Positions 49,100 to 59,795 of a stretch of DNA of 64,000 nucleotides are shown here, in pieces (within the stretch, counting starts at the first letter, position 1; each line of letters starts with the position of its first letter). Source of the stretch: Adineta steineri (taxonomy: Eukaryota; Rotifera; Eurotatoria; Adinetida; Adinetidae); contig CAJNOI010000181.1 of NCBI GenBank assembly GCA_905250115.1, positions 87,984 through 151,983 on the forward strand. The letters run 5' to 3'. The position numbers and the translations under genes are program-made. The notes beneath the pieces are model-generated. The model saw only the letters and a program-made list of their open reading frames with translations, did no database searches and was not told the DNA's origin.

Positions 49100-51010
49100 A
49101 TGAATATCGAACATTTTGAATATTATGATCTTTATTCACCATTAACATCAAATTTGTCCAATGATACTGTGATTAAATATGTCATACGTTTTCATCGTAT
49201 TTATCCATGGTTATTATTCCCATTTGGTTTTATTGGTTCATTATTAACAATATTAATATTTACAAGAAAAAAATTTCAAAAATATGGTTGTTCAATATTA
49301 TTTGTTGCAGAAAGTTTTATGGTAAATATATAGTATTAATTTCTTTTAGTTTTTTTATTTTCTTCATTTTAACATACAAAAGTTATTTAGTTTTAATTTT
49401 TAGGATTTAATATTAATTACATTGAATTGTATCCGTCTTATAATACGTTATTCATTTCAATCCTATTTTCTGCAACGTTCAATTTATATATGTCGAACAT
49501 ATAAATTTATAACAAATTATTTTTCACATTGTGCCGTTTGGATTCTATGTGTTATATCACTTGAACGTGCTGCTGTTACAAGACGTATTGTTTGGAATCA
49601 AAACATTTTTAGTCATAAACATTCATATTGTACATTAATTATAATATCAACTGTTTTATTTTTTCTTAATATTCATTATTTAATATTTTTTGGATCTGAA
49701 CAACGAAATTATCGATTTCAAAATAATGACACGGAAAAAAAATTATTAATTATGTGTAGTTCAAATTTAATACGGCCACCTGTTGAACCATATGATCATT
49801 TTTTAACATTTTATTTTTCATGGATGGATTTCATAATAAATTCTTTAATACCATTTATAATTATTTTAATAGCTAATGCAACTGTTGTTTATTCTGTATG
49901 TAAATCTCATATATTACTGAAACAATTAGGTTTAAGACAAACACGTTCACCACGTGATACACAATTAGCATATATTTTATTTGTTTCAACATTTCTTTTT
50001 TTATTATTAACATTTCCATTACGAGTATTTTCTGTTATTGAACCATATTTAAAATATAAAAAAAAATATTTAATTTTATCCGATGGTATTATGAGATTTT
50101 TATTATATCTTGATCATGGTTGTGGATTTTATTTTTATACATTTACTGGAGAATTATTTCGTCGTGAATTAAAAAAAGTTTTATATGAATTTTTATTTCT
50201 TATTTTTCGACGACGATTCTCCGATTGGACATCAAGTGATTCAAGACGTCTTAGTGAATTAAGTTGTTCAAATGGTGCTTCACATATGATTCATTCCCAA
50301 ACACAACAACAACAGCAACAACATGAAAGTGTTCCATTACAAGATTCAACAAGTAGTTGCGGTGGTGGTAATTCTGGAGTTAAAAATTCATTACATTCAT
50401 TACAACCTCAAAAACTTTCTTATCATACATCATATCATCGTTGTGTTTATGCCAAACAACATCCATATAATTCTTTTTCATCATCACGTACAAGACTTAA
50501 TCCGTTGATTGGAAAACAAAATTCTGATCAAACTGGTCTTGTTAAACGACATAGTTCATCTTGTTTTGAATCACAATATAAAACTATGCCAGTACCATTA
50601 AATAATTTAGTTACGCATGATTTAGATAGAAAAAGCGATATTGTTTAGGATCGTTTCGTTTTTGTTTTTCGTTTTTTTTTCTACAGATATTCTTTAATTA
50701 GTTTAAGTGAAGTTATTTGTTGAATTTTATTTTCTTTTTGTAGCCTGATCCAATGAGTAAATCACAAAGTAAAGAATTTTTCAAGAAAAAACAACGTGGG
50801 CAACAGAAAAAAAATAGTATTGCTACCGGTGGTACAGCAATAAGCAATCCTGGACAAAGTAAAGGACATCATTATCAAGTATCTCATGGAGGTGCAACTA
50901 GTTTACTGGGTGGTGGTGAAGATCCAGCTGTTGTTGTTATTAATCCACATCCACCAACTACAGGACATCATACAAAAGAAAAACGTACAAAAATTTGTTG
51001 TTTATTATAA
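49100..51010 (+). CDS. Rhodopsin-like GPCR, probably ending in a CAAX-type motif
   Basis: Exons 49100-49321, 49404-50642 and probably 50744-51010. Extracellular N-terminus with NLSN and NDT glycosylation sites; seven hydrophobic segments (LLFPFGFIGSLLTILIF, DLILITLNCIRLII, the TM3 region ending CVISLERAAVTRR where DRY is replaced by LER, then LIIISTVLFFLNIHYLIFF, FIINSLIPFIIILIANATVV, LAYILFVSTFLFLLLTFPL and a diverged seventh). The long cytosolic tail is Ser/Gln-rich. Without splicing it stops at 50646-50648. A GT at 50643 and a strong acceptor TTTTCTTTTTGTAG ending at 50743 would join ...KSDI in frame to PDPMSKSQSKEFFKKKQRG and end KEKRTKICCLL, a basic stretch followed by a CAAX-like box. 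The donor (GTTTAG) is weak, so the last exon could instead belong to a separate small gene starting at 50753. Ligand unknown; it resembles the large peptide-receptor-type families of invertebrates. Confidence 0.75.
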
Positions 51011-52036
51011 AATATTACGTCATGACATTCGATAAGTGAATAATTTACAATGAATTTCTTATCAAGTTAAATTGATGAACAATTTGTATTTTTTTTTTCG
51101 TCATTAATAAATAAACTATTGTTATTTTCAAACTGTACGCTTCTTTTTTGTAAGAATATTTGTAATATAAAAAAACATTGCTTTCGAGTCATTTTCTTAG
51201 ATCAATTTCTATTTGTTGCTTTTTTGCTTTCATAATACAAAAGAAAATGATATTACAATAACGTTTGTTTTTAACATGAACAAAACCTATAAAGTGATTA
51301 GTATGATGCTGCTATAATAGAGAATACGCTAAACAATGGTAACCATCTACACTCTTTTTTTTCTCTATGAAGAGTCATAATTCTTTGCTAAACAACTTAA
51401 AAGTCTTTCCTCAAAATATTCATATTGAAGGTCAATCGAATGTCGTGGTGCATTATCAATAAGCCTTGTTGAAAGTTTAGGCACGTTCATTATCTTCTAA
51501 TTTTAGAAAAGTTCCATTATATAACAATAATTTCAAATATCTTGACATGAGATGATACATGCTTTTTTATGTTCCTAGTTTATTATAAACTAATGATTAT
51601 AATAAAGGAAAAAAAATGTTCTTTTCCATAAATATGACACTTCTAGGAAAATCATTTTTTTCCTGCTAAGAATACACTCATTGATTAGATCATCGGAACG
51701 TTAGAGTACGAAAATATATATCATTACATACATTTTCCTGTGTAATACGTTATTAAATATTCTTAACTATAAATAGTTTCTTACGATAAGAAAAAATTCT
51801 TTGATGAAGATTAATTATGACAGTCCGTGTAAACGAAATTTTCAATAAATATATGATTATGTTTGACATCGAGAATGTAAATATAAATAAATGAAAGTAG
51901 ATTAGTTTTTTTTGTTTTTAAATAAATTATAAATCAACAAGATTTTTTAAGTATTTCTTAAATGATAGTTTTATTCTTTTGTTTCTGAATAGATACTAAT
52001 TATACTAAAGTAAAAAAAATTGTTTTTATTTTTTGT
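51011..52036. other. Intergenic, 1 kb
   Basis: AT-rich flank between two convergent 3' ends (GPCR and NTF2). No gene or clear repeat seen. AATAAA-type signals occur near 51107. Confidence 0.55.
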
Positions 52037-52533
52037 TCAACCATGAAGAATAAGACGAAAAACGTTGTTGATTACAAGCCATGAATTATTAATAAAACGT
52101 AATAGAAACGTTTCAGTAAATTGCATTGGTGGATCATTATCTGCCTATATAGAAATATACTTCATATATACATACATATATATATATACAAAATTAAATT
52201 ACTTTAAGACCACCGGTAACAACAATCATAATACAATTATCATATGTTGGTTGAATATCCATGGTTGACACTGTATGACTTATTGTTTGAAATGTCAATG
52301 AACGTAATTTTTCAGCTATTTCTTGTGCACCTTTAGCAAAATCAACATTATTAAAATTCATCATGCCATTGACTGGTTCCTTTAAAATTAATAATTAATA
52401 ATGAAAGAACAAAAACAAAGAAAGAAAGTCTCATATTTACATATAGTGCTGCTACACCTTCACGTGGACCTTGATCAAATTTACTATAATAAAAATCAAT
52501 GAAAGCCTTGCCAATAGCTTTAAAATCACTCAT
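52037..52533 (-). CDS. NTF2: Nuclear transport factor 2
   Basis: Three exons: 52533-52441, 52379-52203 and 52144-52037, 125 residues, the usual size. It reads MSDFKAIGKAFIDFYYSKFD, ALYEPVNGMMNFNNVDFAKG, then AQEIAEKLRSLTFQTISHTV, STMDIQPTYDNCIMIVVTGG and ADNDPPMQFTETFLLRFINN, ending FRLILHG. This is collinear with animal NTF2 (GKAAIVEKLSSLPFQ, DHQPTPDSCI, FLL..I.. and MFRLALHNFG positions). NTF2 is a homodimer that carries RanGDP into the nucleus and binds FxFG nucleoporins. Exons 2 and 3 are easy to miss because they are short and in different frames. It is divergent from kindlin (390 bp apart). Confidence 0.93.
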
Positions 52534-52923
52534 GATTATAATAAATCTGAAATGATATAGAATGAATATCACAAAAATAAAACGAAGAAGAAGAAGAAGA
52601 AACAAAAAGAGAAAGACACTATAGTCCGTTGTAAATTCTATGAATGAGGCTCAATAACCATACATAAAATTATGAGAATAATTCCACAATAAAATAAATT
52701 CTTATGATGATTTATTTTATTTTCAGATAAATTTCTAACTTTATTAATATAAAAAATTTTTTCTAGAAAAAAAACATTTATTTGATAGGAGGCAGAAATA
52801 ATATAATAATGAATAGATCAACTCTGATTGGTTGTTTGTAACATCAATAGTTCTAACTAATATAAATTGAATACTGTTCATTGTTCGATTTTAGTGAGTA
52901 AGTAAGATAATATATATTACATT
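52534..52923. promoter_or_regulatory. Divergent promoter region NTF2 / kindlin
   Basis: 390 bp, AT-rich, serving both genes. A GAAGAAGAAGAAG tract lies near 52585. TATATATT occurs at 52911-52918, too close to the kindlin ATG to be a classic TATA box. Confidence 0.4.
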
Positions 52924-55900
52924 ATGCCTACTTCACTAAATCAACGATCAGTACCTAAATCATTATCATGGAGTTTAACAATTGATTCAACTATTGTTGT
53001 TGTCAATGGTTCGATGACAATTGGATCAGTTATGGTTCAACTTGTTAATCGTCTTGGTTTGTTCTTTCGAAAAAAAAAAAAAACGTTTTTTTTGTTTTTT
53101 ATAAATTAATATTTAGATATATCTCAAGATTTTTCTGATTATGCACTTTGGTGGCCAAAAGCAAATATTTGGTTAATCAATACGAAATGGACACTTGATC
53201 AATATGGTGTACAATCGGATGCTCAACTTAATTTTACAAGCATGCATAAATCTATTCGTTTACAATTACCCGATTTACGTATTTTATCAATAAATGCAGA
53301 TTTTTCAGTGTCAGTTTTTGCTGCAGTTTGTAAACTTTGTAAAGATCTTAGTATGAAACTAGATAATCTTTGAGAAAATTTCAAATTAAATTTTCCTATT
53401 CATTTTAAGGAATTCGTCATGCTGAAGAATTATCACTTGTACGTTCATCTCGTATACAAAATGTGAATGGAATTCATGAACGTCGTACATCACCTCGTCG
53501 TCGACGACATAACATCGGTACACTTAATCGACATAATTCTATGGGTGATTCATTAGCAAATAATACATCAACTTTATCAACATTATTTTCTCCAACAACA
53601 CCTAAACTTCGATCAACTGCAGCAATCGATAGAATAGTAAGAATTATTTATAATATAGACAAAAATAAATCTTTCTTTTTCAAAAGGATTCATCAATAAA
53701 TAATCATCATCAACGTTCAGTAACAAATCTATCGAAATCATTGAATAATTTAGAGTTAAATGGTGATGAAAATCTTGCTCAAACACCAATAACTCCAATA
53801 AAAAATATTTTACCACAATTAATACGACCGATAAATATTATTGAAAAATCTCTATTAAATAGTTTATGGTATGATTCATCACGATCAATCATGGAACAAA
53901 ATACAGTTGAAAATGATTTAGTTTTATTACGTTTTAAATATTTTACATTTTATGATCTTAATCCGAAAGTACAGAAAAAAGAAAATTGTTTAATTCATAT
54001 TCATATATTTATTTATGTAATTTAGTTTGATGCAATAAGATTAAATCAATTATATGAACAAGCTAAATGGTCCATTTTAAGTGAAGATATTGATTGTACA
54101 GATGAAGAAATGATGACTTTTGCTGCATTACAAGTAAATAGAAAATCTATATATTTATAATAATGAGACAAAAAACATAGACGTTACGCATATTTTCATA
54201 GTTCATACTCTATAGAAAGAGATTCTAATTAGAGTGTTTTATACAAATCAAGGCAGAGTTATTTAAGGTAAGGTAATATGAATTAGCTTTACCTATTATT
54301 ATACTCATCCTTAGCATTATATGCGCTTTACCTTTCAACCAAGAATAGAGATGTAAGCCAATTTATCAATAATGAAGAAATTTTTCAATGAATTCTTACA
54401 AGGATAACAACGGTTTACACCTCTAATCAAGATCATTTTCCTTTTTACGCTTAACTTACTAGCTAACGTTTTTTGCCAATTTGATAAATATTAACTTTAA
54501 TTATTAAAGAAAATAAATCTTATTTTTAAATTTAGTTACAAATTCAAATTCATTCATCTCAAGTTTCATCCACATCAACATTTATGTGTTCAAATGATGA
54601 TATTGGTCATGAATATGATAATGGAAATGATTATGATATTGATCGTGCACTTGAACGTTTACAAGATTCACTTTTAGGAACAAAAACAACGAAAAATAAA
54701 TCAACAAATTCATTAATACATCAATTTTCACTAAATGATGAACTAAGTGATTATTTACGTCTTTTTAAACCACGGCGATTTACATTAAAAACTTTTAAAC
54801 GTTATTGGTTTGTTATACGAGATACACAATTAACTTATTATACAAATGAATGTCAACAACGTAGTGTACCTATTGAAAAAATACCACTGAAAGGTTGTGA
54901 AATACTTCCGGATGTGAATATTTCATCAAAAAAATATGCTATTCGTTTATTGATACCATCAATTGATGGAATGAATGAAACAATAATTCGTTGTTCAACT
55001 GTATATATATAAATTTTTTATTTAAATTTCAACTATTCTGTTTGATTATTTCGTAGGTAGAACAATATGCAAAATGGATGGCTGCTTTTCGTCTTGCATC
55101 AAAAGGTCGATCAATAAGTGAACCATCTTATGAAACTGAACGTGAATCAATATTAGCTTTACTTCATATGCAACGACCATCATCATCATCGATAACAAAT
55201 CATCAAAAAATTAAATTTGATATACAACCAGAAAATTTCGTATCAACAAAATTCGTTAAAAAATATAAAACAAAACAGGTTAGTTTTTTTTTCTGTCTCA
55301 GATAAAATTAATTTTGGAAATATTTAGAGCGATGGATTCGATATAATATATATCTATGAATCATCGCCAAAGGCATTTCCATATAGTATAATGCATTACG
55401 TAGGCATGATTATTAGAGACTTTTATATTCATGTCAGATGCGATGCATACATTATAATATCAATTGTAATGATAATTAATAAAAACTCTGATGAATATTA
55501 TTAAGAATAATCTTTATTCGATATTAAAATCTATCAAGTGTTCATATTACTCCGATGTTGAGATTTATCAACCTAGATCTGAGAGTTTCTAATCAATAGA
55601 CATAAAAAAAACGACGATTTTCTCATTATTGTAAATATAGCTAGATTCTCAGTGATAATAGATAATTATATTATTTAATAGATCGTATTTTTGTGAGATA
55701 ATTATAGATAATGAATGTAATTATATGATAATTTAACTTATTGCATAAATTATCATTCATTAGTAGTTGAATATTTTCGTATAATAATTCATGTATGGTT
55801 GTTTTTCAATTCTTTAAATTTATTTATAATAATTGAATATGTTTTCACATCTGTGTTACTTAAATTTTAGTTGACTGAACGTATCCTTGAAGCACATGCA

Positions 55901-56390
55901 ACTGTTAGTAATTTAGATTGTATAGAAGCTAAATTACGTTATATAAAAGTTTGGCAAGCATTACCTGAATTTGGTATAACAACATTTGTTGTTAAATTTA
56001 AAGAATCAAATAAAAAAGAAGTATAAAACAAAAATTTCATTATTCTTTTATAATAGCTGTTTTTTGTTTGAAATTATTCTATAGGAATTACTTGGTATTG
56101 CATCAAATCGTCTTTTACGTATGACAATGACAGGTGATATATTGAAAACATGGTGGATATCACGAATGCGTTCATGGAATGTTAATTGGGAAAATAAATT
56201 AGTTACAATTGAATTTGATGGTGAAACAATACATTTTCTACCATTATATGGTATTGAGAGTAAATGTATACATGAATTTATTGGTGCATATATCTTTTTG
56301 GCTATGCGATCAACAGCAACAATGTCTGATAATAATGATCTACTTCAACAGGAAACTCTTTTTCAAAGACTTACAGCTGCTTATATGTAA
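52924..56390 (+). CDS. Kindlin (fermitin family) integrin activator
   Basis: About twelve exons. F0/F1 region: [51 protein letters not shown], and a long Ser/Arg-rich loop. F2 ([38 protein letters not shown]) is interrupted by the kindlin PH domain ([57 protein letters not shown]). F3 reads [20 protein letters not shown] and [11 protein letters not shown] and ends [12 protein letters not shown]...QRLTAAYM. Kindlins bind beta-integrin tails and paxillin/ILK at focal adhesions. The F3 integrin-binding QW motif of vertebrate kindlins appears as SW here ([11 protein letters not shown]). Two introns are long (about 54134-54535 and 55279-55870). Otherwise complete. Confidence 0.95.
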
Positions 56391-56907
56391 ATATTTTATG
56401 TGTGCTTTTATTTAATGCTATTTGTCATTTATCTTATTTGAATCGTTTTTCTTTTTTTTCTTCTTTGTATCAGTATGTCTTTAAAATCTCGTTTTTCTTT
56501 TAGTCATGTGTTTTAATTATAATAAATTTTGATAGTTTAGTGTTAATGATTTTAATTAAAATAAATTTTGGCATCTAATATATTCTAGATTGTTTCTTAG
56601 AAGATTATATTATCATATACAAATGACAATAATGTTTACATTCATTTTTTTTGAAAATAATAAGATGAATAATGTTTTCATAGAAGTTAATATTGGTATG
56701 TTGTGAGAAAATAATTTTATAATTTATTTATCAGAAACAGGAATGTCCATCAATTTCAGAAAAGAAAACCTTAAATGACATTGACTGATTAACTCCGCTT
56801 ATTTTATTTTACGACAAGGGTTTATTCAAGACATCTGTTAGTCTTGATAATATCATGGAGATAATAATGTTAGAAATTATACTAAAAGAATGTCGGAAAA
56901 GAGGGGG

Positions 56908-57221
56908 TGTAAATTAGGATCCTGCATCGGAGTTATTCGGATACTCTCCATTAGGCCATTGTATTTTTGGATCTCACTCAAGATGTATCGCAAAAGAAAT
57001 GGCAACGGGATTTAAAAACGCGTTAAACCCGAAAAAATCGAGATTTTTCTAATTCCGTTGGTATTTTCCCTGCGATACATCTTAAGTGAGATCCGAAAAT
57101 ATAATGGCCTGATAGAGAATTTTATTCTCTATTCATCGCATATCTTCAAAAGGATCCAAGAACTAAGCTGAATTCTCTATTTTAAGAGCACTCAATCCCG
57201 ATACAGAACCCTGATGTAAAT
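56908..57221. mobile_element. MITE-like element, family C
   Basis: About 314 bp with nested inverted repeats. Inner arms 56941-57011 and 57051-57120 are about 70 bp each, nearly complementary (ATTAGGCCATTGTATTTTTG then GATCTCACTCAAGATGTATC on the left). Outer ends TGTAAATTAGGATCCTGCAT (56908 on) and GATACAGAACCCTGATGTAA (to 57221) also pair. No ORF. The loop is GC-poor and short, so the whole could fold as one long hairpin. Confidence 0.75.
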
Positions 57222-57275
57222 GTGGGTTGGGCCGGATGCGAATGGTTCTCTTTGTTCGAATACCCACACTTTAAT
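57217..57275. repeat. Telomere-like facing palindrome, copy 10
   Basis: GTAAATGTGGGTTGGG on the left, CGAATACCCACACTTTAAT on the right, wider GC-rich spacer. It abuts the family-C MITE and the SINE. Confidence 0.5.
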
Positions 57276-57279
57276 ACTT

Positions 57280-57780
57280 CTTCGTGTACCACTAGTGGTG
57301 TAACCAGGATTCTGGTAGTAGTTGAGCGATGTTTGTGGGGTGGTGGGGCGCACAATAAAACTTAGTTTACAGAGCTAAAATGGATGATTGCGTCCACCTA
57401 ACAGTGGTTGAGGAATGCTTATTTTCATTCGACTGCCATGGCTGAGGGGTTACGTTGTTCGACACGTATTCACAAGGTACTGTGTTCAAAGCTCAGTATC
57501 ATTAGCTATGGAATGATCTTGGACCAGTCACTAACGGCTATTTGTCTCGGACCACCTATCCGATAGCATACTGATTACGTGAGGACATACAATATAGCTC
57601 TTGTCGCTTGTACTTGGTCAGTCAGTATGTATGGGGAGCTTAAGTGAAAAGAACTCTGCGTCGGGCCGGCCTTCTGTCCAGAGCTACAACTAAAAATAGT
57701 TGTAGGAAGAATATCGGGCTAATGAAAATGTCCTTGGACATCACCCTATACCGAAAGGTAGCCGAAAGGCGGTGTATTTC
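57280..57780 (+). mobile_element. Probable tRNA-derived SINE
   Basis: GC-richer block than its flanks. Around 57433-57500 it has a tRNA-like head: an A-box-like TGGCTGAGGGGTTA (57439-57452), then ACAAGGTACTG and a B-box-like TGTTCAAAGCT (57483-57493), at tRNA-like spacing. About 280 bp of unrelated body follow. The B box departs from GGTTCRANTCC, so this copy may be inactive. Boundaries, tail and target-site duplication are uncertain. Confidence 0.45.
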
Positions 57781-58174
57781 TTCTTATTATTATTTTCATT
57801 CTATTCATGTACTCCATATTGGCATGATTTATAACGTATTTTTCCTTTCGAAGTCTTTAGTAAACAAGACTTCAACGAGTTTTGAAAATATAAATCCATT
57901 TGAAAAAAACTTTATTTTGAATGTCTATTATGGATGATTCCTTGACAAGTTTAATACTTTAAATACGTATGAAATGAGTTTTGATTCTATTTTTCTTGTA
58001 GCAAAGATTTTTCCTAGGGAATTTTGTATAAAAAAATATTTTTTATTTATTTAGAAATTTACGAACTTTTAACATTCAAACGGTAATATTATTTAACAAT
58101 TAAAATTTTATAACAGGTAGATGAAATTTAAATTTTTGCATGATTAAAAATAAGAAAGAAAAAGATATCTATTT

Positions 58175-59440
58175 TTATATTTTTGGATTATTATTCTTTG
58201 TTTCTTCGCCTTGTATTTTTTTTCTATCATTCCATATCTTATGAATTCCTACGAGAACAATACTTGTTGTAACTAATCCCGAACCAAGTATAACTAACCA
58301 ATTTGATTTTTCATTTGCAATGAAATTTTGAAGTACAATAGCAAATAAGATATCTGATGATTGAACAACAGATACAATTGATGGATGTTCAAGTTTAATT
58401 GCTTTTTGTGTTACTGTTGATGATAATAATTGTATTAATGAAACAGATGCAGCAACAGCAAATTGCCACGTAAACATTGATTGATGTGAATGTTTATTAA
58501 GAATAAAATGATTACGTATTTGATTCATACTAAGTAAAATTAAACATAACAATGAAAATTGAAACATAAGTACACTTTGTGGAATTTTTAATACTAATAA
58601 TTTTTTATTAAGTACAATACTGCTCGATATTGAAAGTGCGCATAGTAATGCAAGACAAAGACCAAGAAATCGATAAGATTTGTCTGATTCATAATCAACA
58701 TCATCATGTTTTCTATGGATTGTTACATTCTTATTTGATAATTTTACAGTATTACCAAATAAAAATGTTGGTTGAGCAACACATATAACACCAATAAATG
58801 TTAATATAATAGCAATTACTGTTGGTATCGATATACGTTCACGAAAAATAATCATCGCTATAATTGCTGTCCATATTATTTGTGTATATCGAAATGTTGT
58901 TAAATCTGGTAATGGAATATAACGATAACTTAAATAAAAAAATAACAAACCACATGCTGCAAATATTCCACGAATAATTTGTAAAAGAATTAAATTAACT
59001 GAACCATGAAGTATTTTATAACGCTTATGAACAATAAAAATAGTAAGAATTATTGTTTGAATTATAAATCGGCACATTAAAGCATCAAAAAAGTCAACAC
59101 GTAACTGTTTTATAATAAAACCGGAACTTGTAAAAAGAGATGAACCAATGAGTGCATAGAATATCCCAGTACATCGACCCATTGCTTGTGAAAAAGATTT
59201 AGTTCGACTTTGTCGAATTGAATGAAGTGAAAGAATTGATGTTGATTTTTCAGTAAGATTATTAAATTCTTCAATATTATTATTAACTTCATTTTTAATT
59301 TGTAATTCATCTGTATCGATTAATGGTTGTATTAAAGGATCAATATTTTGTATAGCATTGTCATCAACCAAAACATCTGTGACTGGTTTTATATTGTCAA
59401 TTGATACGTCATCATCAGTGATATACACATCGTGCTTCAT
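58175..59440 (-). CDS. EamA/DMT-superfamily transporter, SLC35G-like (copy 1)
   Basis: Intronless, 421 residues. A hydrophilic N-terminus of about 85 residues is followed by ten hydrophobic segments in two EamA halves. Diagnostic stretch: YIPLPDLTTFRYTQIIWTAI then FRERISIPTVIAIILTFIGV and ICVAQPTFLFG. The second half has AIKLEHPSIVSVVQSSDILF. SLC35G-type proteins are drug/metabolite-transporter relatives of ER or plasma membrane with poorly known substrates. It is a tandem paralogue of 59796-61091, with the same strand and the same motifs but diverged N-terminus. Lack of introns in an intron-dense region suggests a retrocopy origin of the pair or an old intronless gene. Confidence 0.88.
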   Translation of the reverse strand: MKHDVYITDDDVSIDNIKPVTDVLVDDNAIQNIDPLIQPLIDTDELQIKNEVNNNIEEFNNLTEKSTSILSLHSIRQSRTKSFSQAMGRCTGIFYALIGSSLFTSSGFIIKQLRVDFFDALMCRFIIQTIILTIFIVHKRYKILHGSVNLILLQIIRGIFAACGLLFFYLSYRYIPLPDLTTFRYTQIIWTAIIAMIIFRERISIPTVIAIILTFIGVICVAQPTFLFGNTVKLSNKNVTIHRKHDDVDYESDKSYRFLGLCLALLCALSISSSIVLNKKLLVLKIPQSVLMFQFSLLCLILLSMNQIRNHFILNKHSHQSMFTWQFAVAASVSLIQLLSSTVTQKAIKLEHPSIVSVVQSSDILFAIVLQNFIANEKSNWLVILGSGLVTTSIVLVGIHKIWNDRKKIQGEETKNNNPKI

Positions 59441-59795
59441 AGTGCAAACTGGTTTCTCTTCTAGTTTTTTTCCTTTTCTTTTCTTGTCTTCGATTAACCT
59501 CTCTGATGGCAGTACTTTTCTTTTTCTCGCCTTTTTCTTTGTACGAATACTACTGAACGCAAAATAAACGACCTTGTTGTTCTTCAGGCTTCAGAGTGCG
59601 CCGACGTACATGATTCTTTTTCTCTTCTCTATTCTGTTGTTTCAGTATTTTCTATAATCATGCGAGTAGTCATAATCTAACTGCATGCACTCTTAGTATT
59701 TTAATATATAACAAAAATAATTCACATTTTATGATATGAATATTTATTATTAGAAAAATTTAAGCTAGAATAATATAAAAACTCATAATATTTAT
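59441..59795. other. Spacer between the two SLC35G-like paralogues
   Basis: 355 bp holding the promoter of copy 1 and the 3' flank of copy 2. Nothing else seen. Confidence 0.5.

Larger units (their letters stand above)
56391..58174. other. Repeat-rich convergent region between kindlin and SLC35G-like genes
   Basis: 1.8 kb with no host gene. Holds a MITE (56908-57221), a telomere-like palindrome overlapping its end (57217-57275), and a GC-richer probable SINE (about 57280-57780). The open frame at 57644-57937 lies across the SINE and flank and is not supported as a gene. Confidence 0.65.

Noticed and set aside
52351..52605. Single 84-residue frame as the whole NTF2 gene
   Set aside because: Only its middle (exon 1, 52441-52533) is coding; the rest is 5' flank and intron. 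Exons 2 and 3 lie in other frames and complete the 125-residue protein.
57433..57500. Functional tRNA gene
   Set aside because: The A box is good but the B box is poor and I could not pair a full acceptor stem or anticodon arm, so it is better read as the head of a SINE.
57644..57937. 97-residue open frame
   Set aside because: Lies over the SINE tail and AT-rich flank; no recognisable domain or splice context.
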